A stretch of DNA of 64,000 nucleotides from Oscheius onirici (GCA_932521025.1 OW051472.1:2666001-2730000), one strand, 5' to 3'; positions 32,599 to 44,610 are shown, counted from the first letter of the stretch. A program made the numbers and translations. The notes: a model not told the origin generated them from the letters alone.

Positions 32599-34398
32599 TC
32601 ACTCTTCATGCCTCTCTTCCCAATACTGCTTTGCGAAGAGTTTACCAGTTTTCTCGGTTACTTCTTCGTCGTCAAAGGCATTCTTCAACTTTGTCTTTCC
32701 TTGATATTCAGCTTCAGATCTCTCCCAATTTCTCCCGTACTCTGCCTGAAGCTTGTTCTTTTTCGGCTACGCAGTACGGATCGTATCTGAACTTTTCCCT
32801 TCCAGAAAATTTATAGCAAACCTCATGGGATAGTAGTAGCGGAAAAGTTTCCCATTCTGACGCATACTCGTGTAACTGACTCTCTTGTCATGTGAGACAA
32901 GAAAGAGATTGAAGACTTGTCCCTCTTCTGGTTGGGTAAGAATGGCTTGGAGATCTGCCTAGAGAAGGAAAACGGGAACAGAAGATACAGTAACTGACCC
33001 CCTCAAAGTTTTTGACCAGTCGAAAAACAGTTAGGTTGTTCTCAAGAACGTGCATCGCTTCAATTTTGTGTTCCTCGTGAAGAATTCCGAAGGTAGTAGT
33101 TGTCTTGTGTGGGATCAAATTACAGTTTCTGTACCTATCTGAATTGAAGAAGCATCAGTACCTAATCTCGACTTGAATATCAATACCATTGCCGAAGCAA
33201 AAAAAGGGAAGATAAATTGTCTATTGGAACAACTTTTCACCCAGTAGAGTTCCTCCAAACAAAAATGGGAAGACGTCGAAAGTCATAAAGTGTTCCATTA
33301 CTGCGTCCATGCTCTTCAAAACTTCCGTCCCATTCCCCTCATCCGACTCATTTCCCAGACATTTGACCATTTCCGATCGTCTTCAAGCCTTTCCAAAAAG
33401 ATCAAATTCCGTGAACAGAGTCAAATTGCCTTTTTTGCAGTTGAAAAAGGACTTCAAGATGGCTCTTTGTTCTCCATATCTTCCAATAAACTTGTATAAG
33501 TTGTTGGTCGACAGATTTTGAAAATTTCAAAATTGAGATCTTGAAAGTGGGAAGGAACATGAAGATTGACGTCTTCCGGAACGGCCTGAACTTGTGGTAA
33601 ATCTGTAGAACACGATAGTTGTAAATACATACAGCAAATGAACCAACAAAAATTGTAGGAAATCTGCGAAAAATGTTGTTGTTGAGCTGATACAGCTCCT
33701 GACAAAAACAATCTATTGGTTTTGAATTGATCGCAGAAGCTCTACAAAAAGAAGGCGACAAGAATTGTTTTCATAAAAAGAATGTCAGTCATTTCCAAGT
33801 TTATGTTAGTGATTGATTGCTTTTGAACATGTCAAAACATACCATAATGCTGAAACAAAAGCTTGTTTCACCCTCCCATTTCATCATCAACTTGGAAAAC
33901 TGTTTTCTCTATGCGCTTTTCTTCTTCTCAGTTGCAACTATAAGAAAATTGTATTCAAACTAGGCAATTTGGCAAAACGTTCGTTTGACACATTTGTTTT
34001 TTTTTCAAGACACCGTTCACTACCTGCATCATGACAGTGCTCCTGTCTTGTAATCTTCTTCAAGAACCGGTAGTCAAGAATGATCATCGGGAAGTTCGGG
34101 CTAAAGATCCTTGTCCAATCTCTACAAAGAAAAGAATTGTGATCTTCGAGACTCTTAGGAGGCCAATCAATTGTGTGGGTATAACCAGACGTTTTCCCGC
34201 GATGATGAGAGATTCGTAGATATATCGAGTAGAAAAACAGAACCAGAAGACTAACAACTATGTAATTTCTGATCTAAATATAGAAAATGTACGGAGGGAA
34301 AGAGAAAATACCAGTCCGTATTTGAGTCGCATGGTCATGTCTCTCATGACGGAAGATGTAATCAAAATGAGTGGACCGGAAGCTGCTGAATTTCAAAG
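32599..34398 (-). CDS. Fukutin/LicD-like type II membrane protein, possibly degenerate
   Basis: Exon-like blocks on the minus strand follow the order of nematode fukutin-related (LicD/FKTN-type phosphotransferase) proteins. At 34395-34313 is a hydrophobic start with MRDMTMRLKYGL. At about 34270 is a membrane anchor NYIVVSLLVLFFYSIYLR. Then come FFNCKKGNLTLFTEFDLFG (about 33450), FDVFPFLFGGTLLG (about 33270) and YRNCNLIPHKT (about 33115). Further on are LTVFRLVKNFEG, VSYTSMRQNGKLFRYYYP (about 32860) and AEYGRNWE (about 32730), with a stop at 32599-32601. In relatives the IPH block is followed by an acidic DxD-type metal site; here it reads TTTTFGIL. Several junctions need frame changes, so this is a pseudogene or an incompletely resolved gene. 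The family assignment rests on remembered motifs. Confidence 0.5.
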
Positions 34399-34761
34399 TG
34401 TGTTTGTCTTCCGGTTACCGGGGATAGAGAAAAGTATGGCTAAGAATGTGAGAAAGTTCCGGAACTTGTTAAAAACCCGGAACGAAAGGAAACAATAAAA
34501 AAAACCCGACAATTGTTTGTTCCGGAAAACATAAGGATCAGATGAAACAAATAGTTTTTGTTGACAGTCTAGGAGAAATTTGAATGTTTCAACACTTCAA
34601 TGCAGCTTTTTCATCGAGTGTAAACGAGAGAACCATCCAAAACTGTTTCGAAACATATAAATAGTCTCCATCTACGATCAGCAATTAGTAGACGGTCAAC
34701 AGACTGAACCGTATACAAAACTTGAAACAAAACGCTTATCTTTTCTATATTATTTTTTTCA

Positions 34762-34893
34762 ATGAGTAAACGCGGAATCGTTTGCTCACGAAAAGAGTGC
34801 AGTCGAGGAAAAAGGACGAAGCAAAAACTTTTGGAGAAAGTCTATGGGATTCAGAATGTTTTATCATCTCTATATAGCTTTTATTTTAGGTAG
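34762..34893 (+). other. Short ORF behind a TATA-like site; doubtful
   Basis: TATAAATAG lies at about 34655. A 43-codon frame starts at 34762, and a second ATG at 34849 opens a short hydrophobic stretch. There is no homology cue, so I record it only as a possible small gene. Confidence 0.15.
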
Positions 34894-35102
34894 TCAGGAC
34901 GACCGATTCAGGTGAGGCGATCATCAGAAGTGCCCTACTAACGTATGCTGGTATGTTCCTTATACCTTTCTTCTGAAACCAACAACTAGTCCTGCCTTTT
35001 CTGGCAATGTCTTGAATCAACTGAAAGTTTTGGAAAAACAGCACACTTACTGCTTCGCCAACTTTAGCAACTATCTTAGGTTTATTTCGAAACAAAAAAG
35101 GT

Positions 35103-35431
35103 TTACAACTCGATATGTCGATTACAACAGACGTCTTCAACCTTGAACATTCCTTCCGGACACATGCCTCCCACCGTGGCTAAAACGTCTGTTTCGAGAC
35201 AAAAATATTAACAATTACGTGATCCAGGAATATTTCCGGGACAGGGACCGTCCAGTTGACAACAGACTCCAGCTACCATCTTCATCGTTTCTGGACACCT
35301 ACCTCCGACACTGGCTGAAATTTTAGAGTTTTTTTGTTTTCTGAAAAGTACTTACGATAAGGTTTCTTTCCCTGTGGACAGACTTGAAGTGAGAATGAAA
35401 TTAGGGAGAAAATTAGGAGGAGACGGAACAT
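35103..35431 (-). CDS. Small secreted cysteine-rich protein (CC-type repeats), 82 aa
   Basis: Three exons join in phase on the minus strand: 35356-35431 (ATG), 35219-35314 and 35103-35179 (TAA). The first encodes a signal peptide (MFRLLLIFSLISFSLQ). The next two each encode one copy of a short motif, VGGRCPETMKMVAGVCC and VGGMCPEGMFKVEDVCC, separated by phase-1 introns, so each repeat is one exon. The spacing C-P-x-x-M-x8-CC resembles the nematode CC domain found in secreted or cuticle-associated proteins. The exon-per-repeat layout suggests growth by exon duplication. The partner or role is unknown. Confidence 0.75.
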
Positions 35432-36023
35432 TTGTGTCTATCCGAAATCGAACAAATGGATTTGGAAAGAGCGCGGGCTGAATCAACAAAGATGGAGAGA
35501 GCGTGGTTTTCCGTTCGAATTTGTAGAGGCTTTGGAAGGGAAGATAACAAGATTTGGAAGTTTCAAAGGTTTGAAAACAAGATTGAAAGCTTTAGGTTTT
35601 TCAGCATGCTTTTTTCACTTCATCACGCGTTTCATGCCTTATATTGCCGTCGATCTTCTAGAATAGTTTTTTCCCTGCTACTGTCGTTCGCTAGGGCCTA
35701 AATGGTTCACTTTTTCATTTTCCCGATTATTCTAAAGTATCATTTTTCGTCTGAGAACCTCTGCTTATCGGTTGAGACCATTTTCGAAACTTTTGAAGAG
35801 CTCACCGACTTCTAAAACTTCAACATTTCACCCTCTACTCTTGAAACACAACAGATTTCTCAATAAAAAACCATCTTTTCACTTCTCCATATGTCAATTC
35901 CCCTGCTCTTGCACGCAAGATCAGCGATAAAGGCCGTCTGCTGGCTATCAGAAGTTCGTCGAAACAATAGCATGCTCAGCAGGTCTGATAAGAATCGAAA
36001 AGTGTTGCAAAACTTTCCCCGAA
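35432..36023. other. Divergent intergenic region
   Basis: Shared upstream DNA of the small secreted gene (leftward) and the SLC22-like gene (rightward). Short frames show no motif. Confidence 0.5.
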
Positions 36024-39000
36024 ATGCTTTCTTTCAATTTTATCCTTCTAATCGTCTTCTTCAACTTGTTGAATGCTGCCTACAGCTTCCAAGTCTCGCT
36101 ATTTTCCTTCATTCCGGACCCGTTGGAAGAAATGTTCAATACCTCTTTGTACAGACACTATGGGAGCTATTTGGACGGATTTGGGTGAGTATATCCCCCA
36201 CTCATTTTTCCTCATTTGTAGTCATTTTTTATGGAAGGTTCTGGGGGTACAGCGCGTAATCTCGACTTTACGTATTTTTAATTGACGAGAAATTGCGTAC
36301 GCGCGGCCAAGCTATTTTATTCGAATGTCTACTATACGCAACATTGCGTAACGAAATGTACGCAAGGTGAAGATTTGGCAAAAACTATAGAAGAGTATAA
36401 GTCTAATCAAGGAACAACCTTTTTATGACTACTTTCTTTGAAGAATCAGCCTTTTTCGGATTACGAAACTGTCGAAAGTTGCAGATTTCGTTTCGATCCT
36501 TCTTCTACTCTTCGGTCATCGTAAACTGGGAATCTTATGTTGTTGTCACGAGAAAAAAAGCATCGAAAGAAACACTGTTTCTCCAAAAAATGTTTCACTA
36601 ATCTGGTATTAGCGATGCAGTAGGCCCGAATGTTGATAATTGGTTCATTCGCTCACAAAAGAAAAAAAGTAGTTTCCGAAAAAAAAACTTACATAGAACT
36701 GAAGTTAGTGAACGTTTTCCAGAACAGCTACAATCTGGTCCGCCTCGACATTCATTCAAAAATCTGGCAGTATTTTTGGTCTTCTCGTTCTTGTGAAGCT
36801 TCTAGATATAAAGGGGAGGAAATTTGGAGCTGTTTGGCTACGGTAAGTAAACTTTTTTCGTTCTTTGTTTGGGTGAACTCCAAAAAACTTCAGATCGGGA
36901 ATGGTACTCGCAGTCGGAATTCTGTACCTTCTAGCCTATTTCTTGCCAAGTTTTGAGACTTTTCTACTTGGAGAATTCATAGCCGGAGCCGGTGGACAAG
37001 TAAGATGGGCAGCAACTGTTCTCTTTTTGAGCGAATGTTCTCCCGATCAGTATAGAGGTAATTGGTTTTTGGGTGGCAAAGCGTGTTTATTGTTCTGTTG
37101 TAGCAAATACAACAAATATAGCAAAAATGTGAAACAGAAAAAATCTATTTGTGGAGAGAATATGTGGCCGATATTCCATTTTGAAAGTTTATGACATGCT
37201 TGGAACATACATAAACCAGCCGTCTACGACGGCTTTCGCCGCCCTTGCGCTCACGTACGTAACTAGGCTGCCCAAGTTTTGATTACCAAACACCATTGCG
37301 CTTTAGATGGTTTAGATCCCCCCCCAGGAAGTAAAAGGCAAGAAATTGCGAAAATGTCAATTATTTGTTCCGATATACATTGCAACCTTGAAACAACATT
37401 TTTTTTAGGAATGACCGTAATCCTGGTCCAGTTCGGCGACAGTTTTATGCACCTAATCGGTCAGACAATCGACCGGCCGAGTATTTTCGGAAACAGTTCC
37501 AATTGGTATCTCATCGTACTCATCACAATATTTCTGGCTCTTTTCTCTCTCCTCTACCTCTCCTGGCTTCCGGAATCGCCAAAATTCTTGGCAGAGAAGA
37601 AGAAGTTTCTGCTAGCTGAGCAGTCTATCAAGTTTTACCATGGGAAGGAAGCTGATATAGGTTTTTATGATGTTTTCCCCAAAAAAAAATCAAAGTTCAG
37701 ACAATGTAATGAACAGTATCCTGGAGGAAGTTTCGAATAAGAACCAGCTGAAGGGACAGTCTGATAGCATCAGTTTCAAGGACATTTGGAGGGACGAATC
37801 TTTGAGAAAAGTTTGCTTTTTTTTTTGGAAATTACGAATGAAACTTCAGGTCACAATGATCTTGATATCGCTTTTTCTGTTCTTCGAAATTTCTACGGGA
37901 GCCATAGAGAGACTGTTCTTTGTCCGAGTCCACACAATGATGGGCCTGTCGGCGGAAACGGTGAGTTTTTGTCCTTTTTCTTATCTTTTTTTTAGCAAGA
38001 ACTTATCGAGTTTACGTGGATCTTGAAACATGGGAGGGGAAGGTCGGGGGAAATTATTTGTTTTCTACACGTCACATGAGATCAACAAACGACAAATTTT
38101 GCACATTTACTGGTTGTTACTAATCAATGAAGCACAAAAAAAACTTGATCCAACTAAAAAAAGTTTCAGGTAATGAGCATCTCCTCGATCACAAAAGTCA
38201 TCACTCTTCCCTTTTACATCATCACAGCCTTTTCCGTCGAGAAAATAGGCCGACGTCCCATCAGTTTGTGGTCCGTGTCTCTATCGTAAGCACCAAAAAC
38301 TTACTAAACGTGTTCAGATTGGTAAAAACGATCGTAGCAATGACGGGTCTGTGCATAGTTCAGTTCCACGGGGCTTGTCAAGCAACACAGTTTATTGGTG
38401 AGTCTGTTGAATGACAAAGAGACATTTTTTTTAGCAATAACCGGAGACGCCTTGAACACTCTAATGCAGGTGATGGGAGAGGTTCAAATCGTGTCTCTTC
38501 TCTGCTGTGAGATGACCTCTCCAAAAGCACGAGTCAGGGTCATGCAGGTCAGTCATTATTCTATGAAGAACAAGTTTGTAAGAAGTTTCTTTAGGTGAAA
38601 GAAAAGCTATGGCTTGTTCAATAAAACTCTGGAGGTGAAAGAAACTTTTCAAAAACGCTCTTTCCTGGAGTTAGTTCACCAAGATATGGCTTGTTCAATA
38701 AAAAGAGGGCTCCACCGTAACCCATTTAGTTTGCCGCGAGACTGGAATAACACGGAAACGTAAGATATTCATCCAAGTTTCCTGGCTGAGTATCCTAGAC
38801 TATTCAAATTTTCTCAAAACTTTTCATCTCTTTTCCAGACAGTCAGTCTGACCGCCATGACAGTCGGCATGATTTTCACTTCCTTGGTACCGTACGCCTT
38901 CAACTACTTTCCTCCTCTTCCATACTTCGCTCTTCTTTTGCTTCAACCTCCCGTCATAATCTACATTTTCAGGTTTGCGGCTCTGTTTGTTGGACAGGAT

Positions 39001-39179
39001 AAAGTTTAGAAATCTCCCGGAAACAAAGGGACGACCAGTCGGCGACATTGTGGACGACATCACGGAGGCTGTTAGATCTAGGGTAGGTGACGATTATTTG
39101 AAGAAATGGAGTGTTTTAGGCTCCAACGAGACGAACGACGATATGTAGTGAGGAGGAGAAGATGCTTCTTCTTCAATAA
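36024..39179 (+). CDS. SLC22-like major-facilitator transporter, 497 aa
   Basis: Twelve exons join in phase: 36024-36184, 36723-36842, 36894-37057, 37409-37660, 37701-37810, 37850-37960, 38170-38285, 38318-38397, 38435-38547, 38839-38972, 39010-39082 and 39120-39179 (TAA). The 497-aa length suits the organic ion transporter group. TM1 is followed by an extracellular loop with an N-glycosylation site (FNTS). The MFS A-motif appears as LLDIKGRK after TM2, the post-TM4 motif as ECSPDQYRG, the post-TM6 PESPKFL as in SLC22/SLC2, the second-half GRR as EKIGRRP, and after TM12 LPETKGRP, the SLC22-type terminus. The protein sits in the plasma membrane, and its substrate is unknown. Intron 3 holds a 101-bp Helitron-like element. 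Confidence 0.9.
37216..37316 (-). mobile_element. 101-bp miniature Helitron with both ends
   Basis: On the minus strand the sequence starts A|TCTAAACCATCTAAAGCGC and ends with hairpin AGCCGTC-GTA-GACGGCT, then GG|T. It has the 5' block, the GGGCGGCGA subterminal word and the hairpin of the 6.46-kb copy, but almost nothing between. This makes it one of the smallest structurally complete Helitron-like units I would expect. Confidence 0.8.
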
Positions 39180-39461
39180 TAACCCTTTTTTGTACAAAGA
39201 GTACTGTTGAACTTGCACCGGTGCACAAAGGTTTTCCACGACACTCTGTCGATGTACAACAGCCAAGTCTAATGTTCTCCGAATATCCTCTCAAAAGGAT
39301 CTTCGAGATCTAAAATACTCCTGACACGAAGCACTGGTCTCGCAAAGTATATAGTTCGACTTTCCTGGCAGTTTTTTCTTGACCGGCTATTTCTTCTTCT
39401 CTCTCTCTCTTGATCAGTGGATCAGTGACGATGACTATTTGAAGAGATCCGAGGTCTCTTC

Positions 39462-39539
39462 ATGTCCTGTTCCATTGCCGGTTCTCGCCTGTGGCTGGCT
39501 CTGCTGCTGCTCGGAGACCAGACCATCATTTCGGCAGAG
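39462..39539 (+). other. Possible alternative first exon with its own signal peptide
   Basis: ATG at 39462 opens 26 codons with a hydrophobic core WLALLLLG, ending at a donor GAG|GTAGAA. It could splice to a weak acceptor before 39710 (GACGACAG|GATTTC), which is in frame with the receptor. The receptor's own ATG at 39725 already gives a leader, so this would be an alternative start. Confidence 0.35.
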
Positions 39540-39724
39540 GTAGAACTGGGAACACTGAAGTCTCCCGAGTCTTCTGACAAGTCATCTTACAATTAAAAAA
39601 GACTTATTTTTTTGAAAAGTTTTAATTGCAAAACAAAAAATCTAAAACCTTTTGAAAAGTTTCAAAAGCAATCAATCAAGAAGACTTTGCCCCAGCTGGA
39701 CGACAGGATTTCTACCCTTTGGAG

Positions 39725-42700
39725 ATGCTCTACCACGTCGGCCATCTTCCTCTTCTACTTCTACTTCTCCACACGACGAGCGACGGACTTCCAGTCGGAG
39801 AGCCTCCACTCAAGACAGCAACTACCGGCAATGCTACTGTCACAGCTACTATCCAAAATACAGATGGTTAGTTTATCTTCAATGACAGTGACAGTGACCT
39901 TACATTATGGTAGTTCTACTTTCAGATTGCGAGTTTACCCAGCATAACCCAGTGACGAAAGACGGGGCACGGCTCTGTGTGGATAAGATGAACAGGGAAA
40001 AAGACGCCCACCCGAAGATTCTATTCAATCTGTTTTTGGATTTGAGCTCATTGACGGAGAAAGAAGCGAAGCCATTACTCACTGCAAAGAAGATCAAAGT
40101 GTCGAAGATGGCTGTGAAAGATACGGATTGGAAAGTCTTCAGACTGTGGCCGGGCTCAATAGATAAAACAAGTTCCAAGCCCTTCATGCTCCTTCTGGAG
40201 AACATGTACCAGCTGGAGAGGATCGAAATCAATTGGAACAGTCCATTTACTACTACAGGTGTCCGCGGCTACGGCATTACCATTGTCAATTGCCCGAAAC
40301 TGGAACAAAAACATCTAGCCGAACTGGCGAAGTATACAGTAAACCACAGTTTCCCTTTGGCCGGTGGTGAGTCAGTCTCTGTCCCTCTGTCCTTCAGTCC
40401 TCAGTCCCCAGTCAAATCTAGCCATTTCCAGCCTGCAGTGGTTCAATTCGCAAAGAGTGCAAGAGTTACAACGGAACAAATCTGTTGATCGATGAGAAGA
40501 CCATCTTCGAAGGTCCACCCACTCCGGCAGTCATTCCGGAAGGCTCTTGTCTCTCCATCGTCAACTCTAGCCTGAAAACGATGGCCTTTATCCAGCTACC
40601 AAAGAATCCAGTCACCGGTTGCAAAATCAAATTCATGAACAATCTGGAGCTCTGTCCTAGTCGAAAAGACGTCATTGCCTACAATTTTACTTATGGATTC
40701 AGTCTGCCAGGGAATGCTTCTGGTTGCTGGAAGTTCACATATCCTTCCCAAAAAAAACAGATTTTCAGCCAACATATGCACCTACTCTGAACTGTCCAAC
40801 GCCAAAAAGAAGTGCCACATTTTGCGTGGAGCCGTAGTGATAGAAGGAGACAGCCTGTCGGAAAGCGTTTACAAGAAGCTCTTGGGAGAAATCTATGAGA
40901 TTCGAGACGGCCATCTGATTATTCGGAACACGACAAGAGACTACCTGAGCTGGCTGACTCATCTCATCCGCATCGACAGTTCACACGACGGGTTCGCAAT
41001 TCGGATCGAAAACACGAACATCAGCAGCTGGACGCTGCCGTTGATTTCAATCCGCGGAGAGCGGCCGAGTCAGAAGACCATCGTTTTTGAGAACAACCCG
41101 GGACTGCAGCTGACAGCGGAACAGGAAAAGACTCTGACGGTACTGACCGATGGGAATTGGGTTCTGATAAGACCGACCAGTGCTACGACTAGGAAGACAG
41201 GAAGTTCCAGTGGGACAGTTATTACCAGTAGACCAGCAACAACTAGTAGGACAGTTACTATTACCGAAGATTCTGCAACAGTTACCACTACTGAAGATTC
41301 TACAACGGTCATCTTCACAACAACCATGTCGGAAGAGGATCGAAAGGCGGCTGACCATCAAAGATTGAAGGAAATGGAAGATAAAGAGACGAGTAAGTCG
41401 ATATTTTTCAACTTTTTCAAAAAAGGGTTTCCAGAATTGAGTGTGCCAGTACTCACGGTGTTCATTCTCGTGTTTGTGGTTCTTCCTTTGTTCGCTGTCT
41501 TGGTCTTTTACATCTGCTGGCGCCGGGCTCGTCGCTTCCATTTGACGCCAATCCCGAAGATTCCGCCAACTAAACGCAATCTTCTTCTCAACCTGGCCCA
41601 GGAGATTCTGGAGATGAACCCACTGGAATGGCGCCAACTGGTGCATCATGAGGCGAAGACGGGAGGTCGACTGACGGCTGAGGAGGAGCTGAAGTTGCGC
41701 AGTCAGTACAGCAAGTTTGTGGAAGAAGCCGAGAAGTCGCACATCGTCTTCAATGTTCATCCGCCACCGGACACGAACAAGTTGGAACTTTTCCAGGTAC
41801 CTTTTTGACAGAGACGGACAAAATGAGAAAACCTTCAGATCTTCAAGCAGTTCTACGACGAGACACGCAACAAGACGCATCTGATCCTGCTCAGTCGCCA
41901 CAGCGATCCCGCCAAGACGTGTCCTCTTCTCGTGAAAAACGTCGGAAGTGCCGAAAACGTCGTTGTCCATGAGAAGCTCACGATGAAGGCCAAGTCGAAA
42001 AGCAAGGATACTTCCACGACGACGGCCACAGCAGCACAGGGCGGACAGTACGAGCTTTTGGCGACACTGAAATCGTCCACGCCACTGGATCTGGACATTG
42101 AGCTGTCCAAGTACAAAATGAGCATGAGTCAGAGTGTGGATGGGTCTCCGTGGAAGGCAAACTATACTCTTAGCCTGGTCCACTACCACGAATGGACCGA
42201 GGAACGGGTCAGAGATGCCACCAAAATTCTGAAGTTGATCGCCTATGGGAAGAACAGAACCGGATGTAAGAAGCTGCTTCAGAGTGGAATGAAAAGACCG
42301 GTAGGCTTTTGAATGTCTCAGTTCCCATCAAGTCAACCTTTCCAGGTCTTTCTCACCTCGAGTTCTAGCCAGTCCTACGTGGTCATGATGCTGACGGCCG
42401 TCCTCTACCACGTCACCGATCCGACATATCCAGCGATGAGACTGAGCGAGATGCGTCAGCTGGTCTTCCTCCTTCTCGGCTTCAGCTATGCCCTTCCCGA
42501 ATCGATTCTCTGCCTCTTCCAGACGATTCTCAGCTGGGCAGCCGAGGAAAAGTGCATCCCGGTCGAGAAGTTGCAGGCCTATGAGGATTTCTTGTACATT
42601 ATGGAGAAGATTTCGGCCTACAAGTCCATCAACCCGACGACGCTCTTCTACGAAACAGGTGACCTGAATCTGGCTGAGGATGTCAATCAGCGCGTCGAGA

Positions 42701-42960
42701 GCAGTCAGATCTTGAAGAAGCTACTGGAAACCGAAGCCATCTCCACCGATCAAAATATGCCGCTGGAGACGACGGAAACGACGGTCGAGAGTGGCAAGAG
42801 GGCCAAGCCGAAGAGGAACCTGAAGTCAAAGACTTCCAACGCGACTCTGGCTCTGGACAAGACGATACAGCCGTCTACGGAAAAGATGGTTCAGAAGACG
42901 ATGCCTCCCTCCTCGACGGACAAACAGACTCAGAGGACTAAAAGAAAGTGTCATAAGTAG
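39725..42960 (+). CDS. Receptor L-domain transmembrane protein with inactive PTP-like cytoplasmic domain, 978 aa
   Basis: Exons join in phase: 39725-39866, 39926-40366, 40432-40722, 40769-41392, 41435-41796, 41839-42300 and 42346-42960 (TAG). A signal peptide (MLYHVGHLPLLLLLLH) leads a cysteine-bearing ectodomain of two receptor-L-like halves, the second with GHLIIRNTT and IVFENNPGLQLT, as in nematode irld proteins. A Ser/Thr-rich stalk and one TM (VPVLTVFILVFVVLPLFAVL, about residue 505) follow. The cytoplasmic part tracks a classical tyrosine phosphatase: NVHPPPDT for the QGP block, THLILLSRHSDPAKTCPLL for the IVML...KC..YWP block, VHYHEW for the WPD loop and FLTSSSSQSYVV where HCSAGxGRT should be. 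The catalytic Cys and Arg are both absent, so it should be a pseudophosphatase, perhaps a phosphotyrosine-binding or scaffolding receptor. The tail is basic and Thr-rich. Confidence 0.85.
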
Positions 42961-44610
42961 ACAACTTGGAATGACATAAAGGTGAAAATAGAAAGTTTTT
43001 TTGTTGGGACAGGGGACTGGGGGTAAAAAGTCTTGGGACGGGAGAAACAGCTGATCACGAGCAAGAGTACAGAGTGAAAAGACTCTCCCGAGCAAGCTAC
43101 GCACTCCCTAGGGGTGGGACATAGGCACAAACAGCGGCCGGCTAGTTTTAATCACCTCCTTTCTCTCCTTCTCTTTTTTTAACTCTCCTACTACTTTTTC
43201 TTTAAAACTCTTCTCCTCCTTGTAAAATAATTTGCTTGTTCAGGATTCTTAGTTGATCCTTTATTCGACCTTTGGCTCGGAACAAAAATCTGGGAGAGTT
43301 TTGTACGTTCGGTCGACGTTTTTGATGTGTAGCCGTCAGTAAGTATACTCTGCCTACGTAAATAAAAGAAGTTTTCAGTTTTGTGACAGGTCAGAAGGAA
43401 GACCACCAGCGTAGTAGGCTTTGTCCTTGTAAACACCAGGCATTTATGAATCAACAGTGGCAGATTTCACTGACGGATTCATACTTCTGTATTATAAAAA
43501 TTGAGAAATTGAGAAAAATGTATATTCTGTGTGTGTAGATAACTCAAACTGAGTCGGCAGAGTCGGACTCATTATATTGGCTCACTAGCAACCTGGTAAA
43601 CAGGAGCTCATCGAAGCGGCTGAGTCGGTCAGCAAGTGACTCATACATTACTCCCTGTATTTTCAAAGTAACCGTCGACCAAACAATCCAAAGAATGAAC
43701 ATTTCATATTCAGTACTACCATAAAAGATCTCACAATCGTGTAGCTGACAAAATGTGTCTGCGGTTTTCTCTTGGTCTATTTTCTGCGAGGAGCGCTGGC
43801 GACGATTCGTCATCAACATCGGCCGCAGTTTTGGCCCAAACCGTTGGGAAAATAGATGACAAACTCTGACTCAATTGAGTCTCTCCCCTTGTTCAGTAAG
43901 ATTCCTCTAACAGGGAGTGATCTAACAAAAGAAGGGAGACAGCAGGTAGAGTTCAAATTTCGAAGGGTCCTGTTTATAAAGAGAATGGTTGTCTGGAGGA
44001 ACAGTCTAGATAGCTGCGAAATATTTCTATCTCTCTTTGTAAAAGGGGCAAAATAAGCAAGTCTCTCTGGCAAAAATCTGAGAAAAATTATATCTGACAA
44101 AAATTGTTGCTTTCTCGAATGCTGGGAGAATTAGATGGTTCACACTGAACAGTGTACGCGGTTATTGTAAAACAAAATAGTTCTTTCTTGAAAGCAAACC
44201 AAATTCACTTTCAAAATGTTTTTTTTATTGAAATTTCGATTCCAGTATGAGGGTCCAACTGCTTGCAAAGAATGAATCCCGTGTATTAGATAATCATGAA
44301 GCACAAAAAGAACTTTTTCTGTTTTCGACAATGAAAAGAATTGGATTTTAATTAGTTGTATCTGAGATGCCAGAACCCCTATTGCCGAAAATAGAACTTG
44401 GGCTCCTTTACGCTCAAACTGAAACACAAAAAAATTCAATAGAATTGAAGAAAACGAGACTTTACAAATATTCACATAAGGAGAGGTCTTACAGAACAAA
44501 AATGCCGCGTTTCTTCTTGGAATCGTATTTTTCTTTCTACCTTCCGAATTTGGATCAAACCAAATGTTGTCAACAAATTTATTCCAATTCTTTTCCACAT
44601 TTCAGAAACT
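42961..44610. other. Region between the receptor and IFT172 3' ends
   Basis: No gene is assigned. A plus-strand stretch at 43740-43935 and minus-strand frames at 43544-43819 and 43813-44100 overlap without a convincing family match. Part could be 3' UTR of the flanking convergent genes. GT and AG signals are present but do not define a reading. Confidence 0.4.

Noticed and set aside
41047-42189. A 380-codon minus-strand frame opposite the L-domain receptor
   Set aside because: Antisense to well-supported receptor exons in a GC-richer, biased-codon stretch. Its composition is low-complexity Leu/Arg/Gln, and it shows no family motif.
36024-42960. SLC22-like gene and L-domain receptor as a nematode operon
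   Set aside because: Spacing from the stop at 39179 to the receptor start is about 0.3-0.5 kb with its own TATA-like TATATAG near 39348. No shared function or U-rich intercistronic signal is evident.
43740-43935. Possible histidine-phosphatase (PGAM-like) fragment with LTKEGRQQ
   Set aside because: One short motif only. The frame breaks just upstream, and candidate neighbouring exons are in the wrong order for that family.
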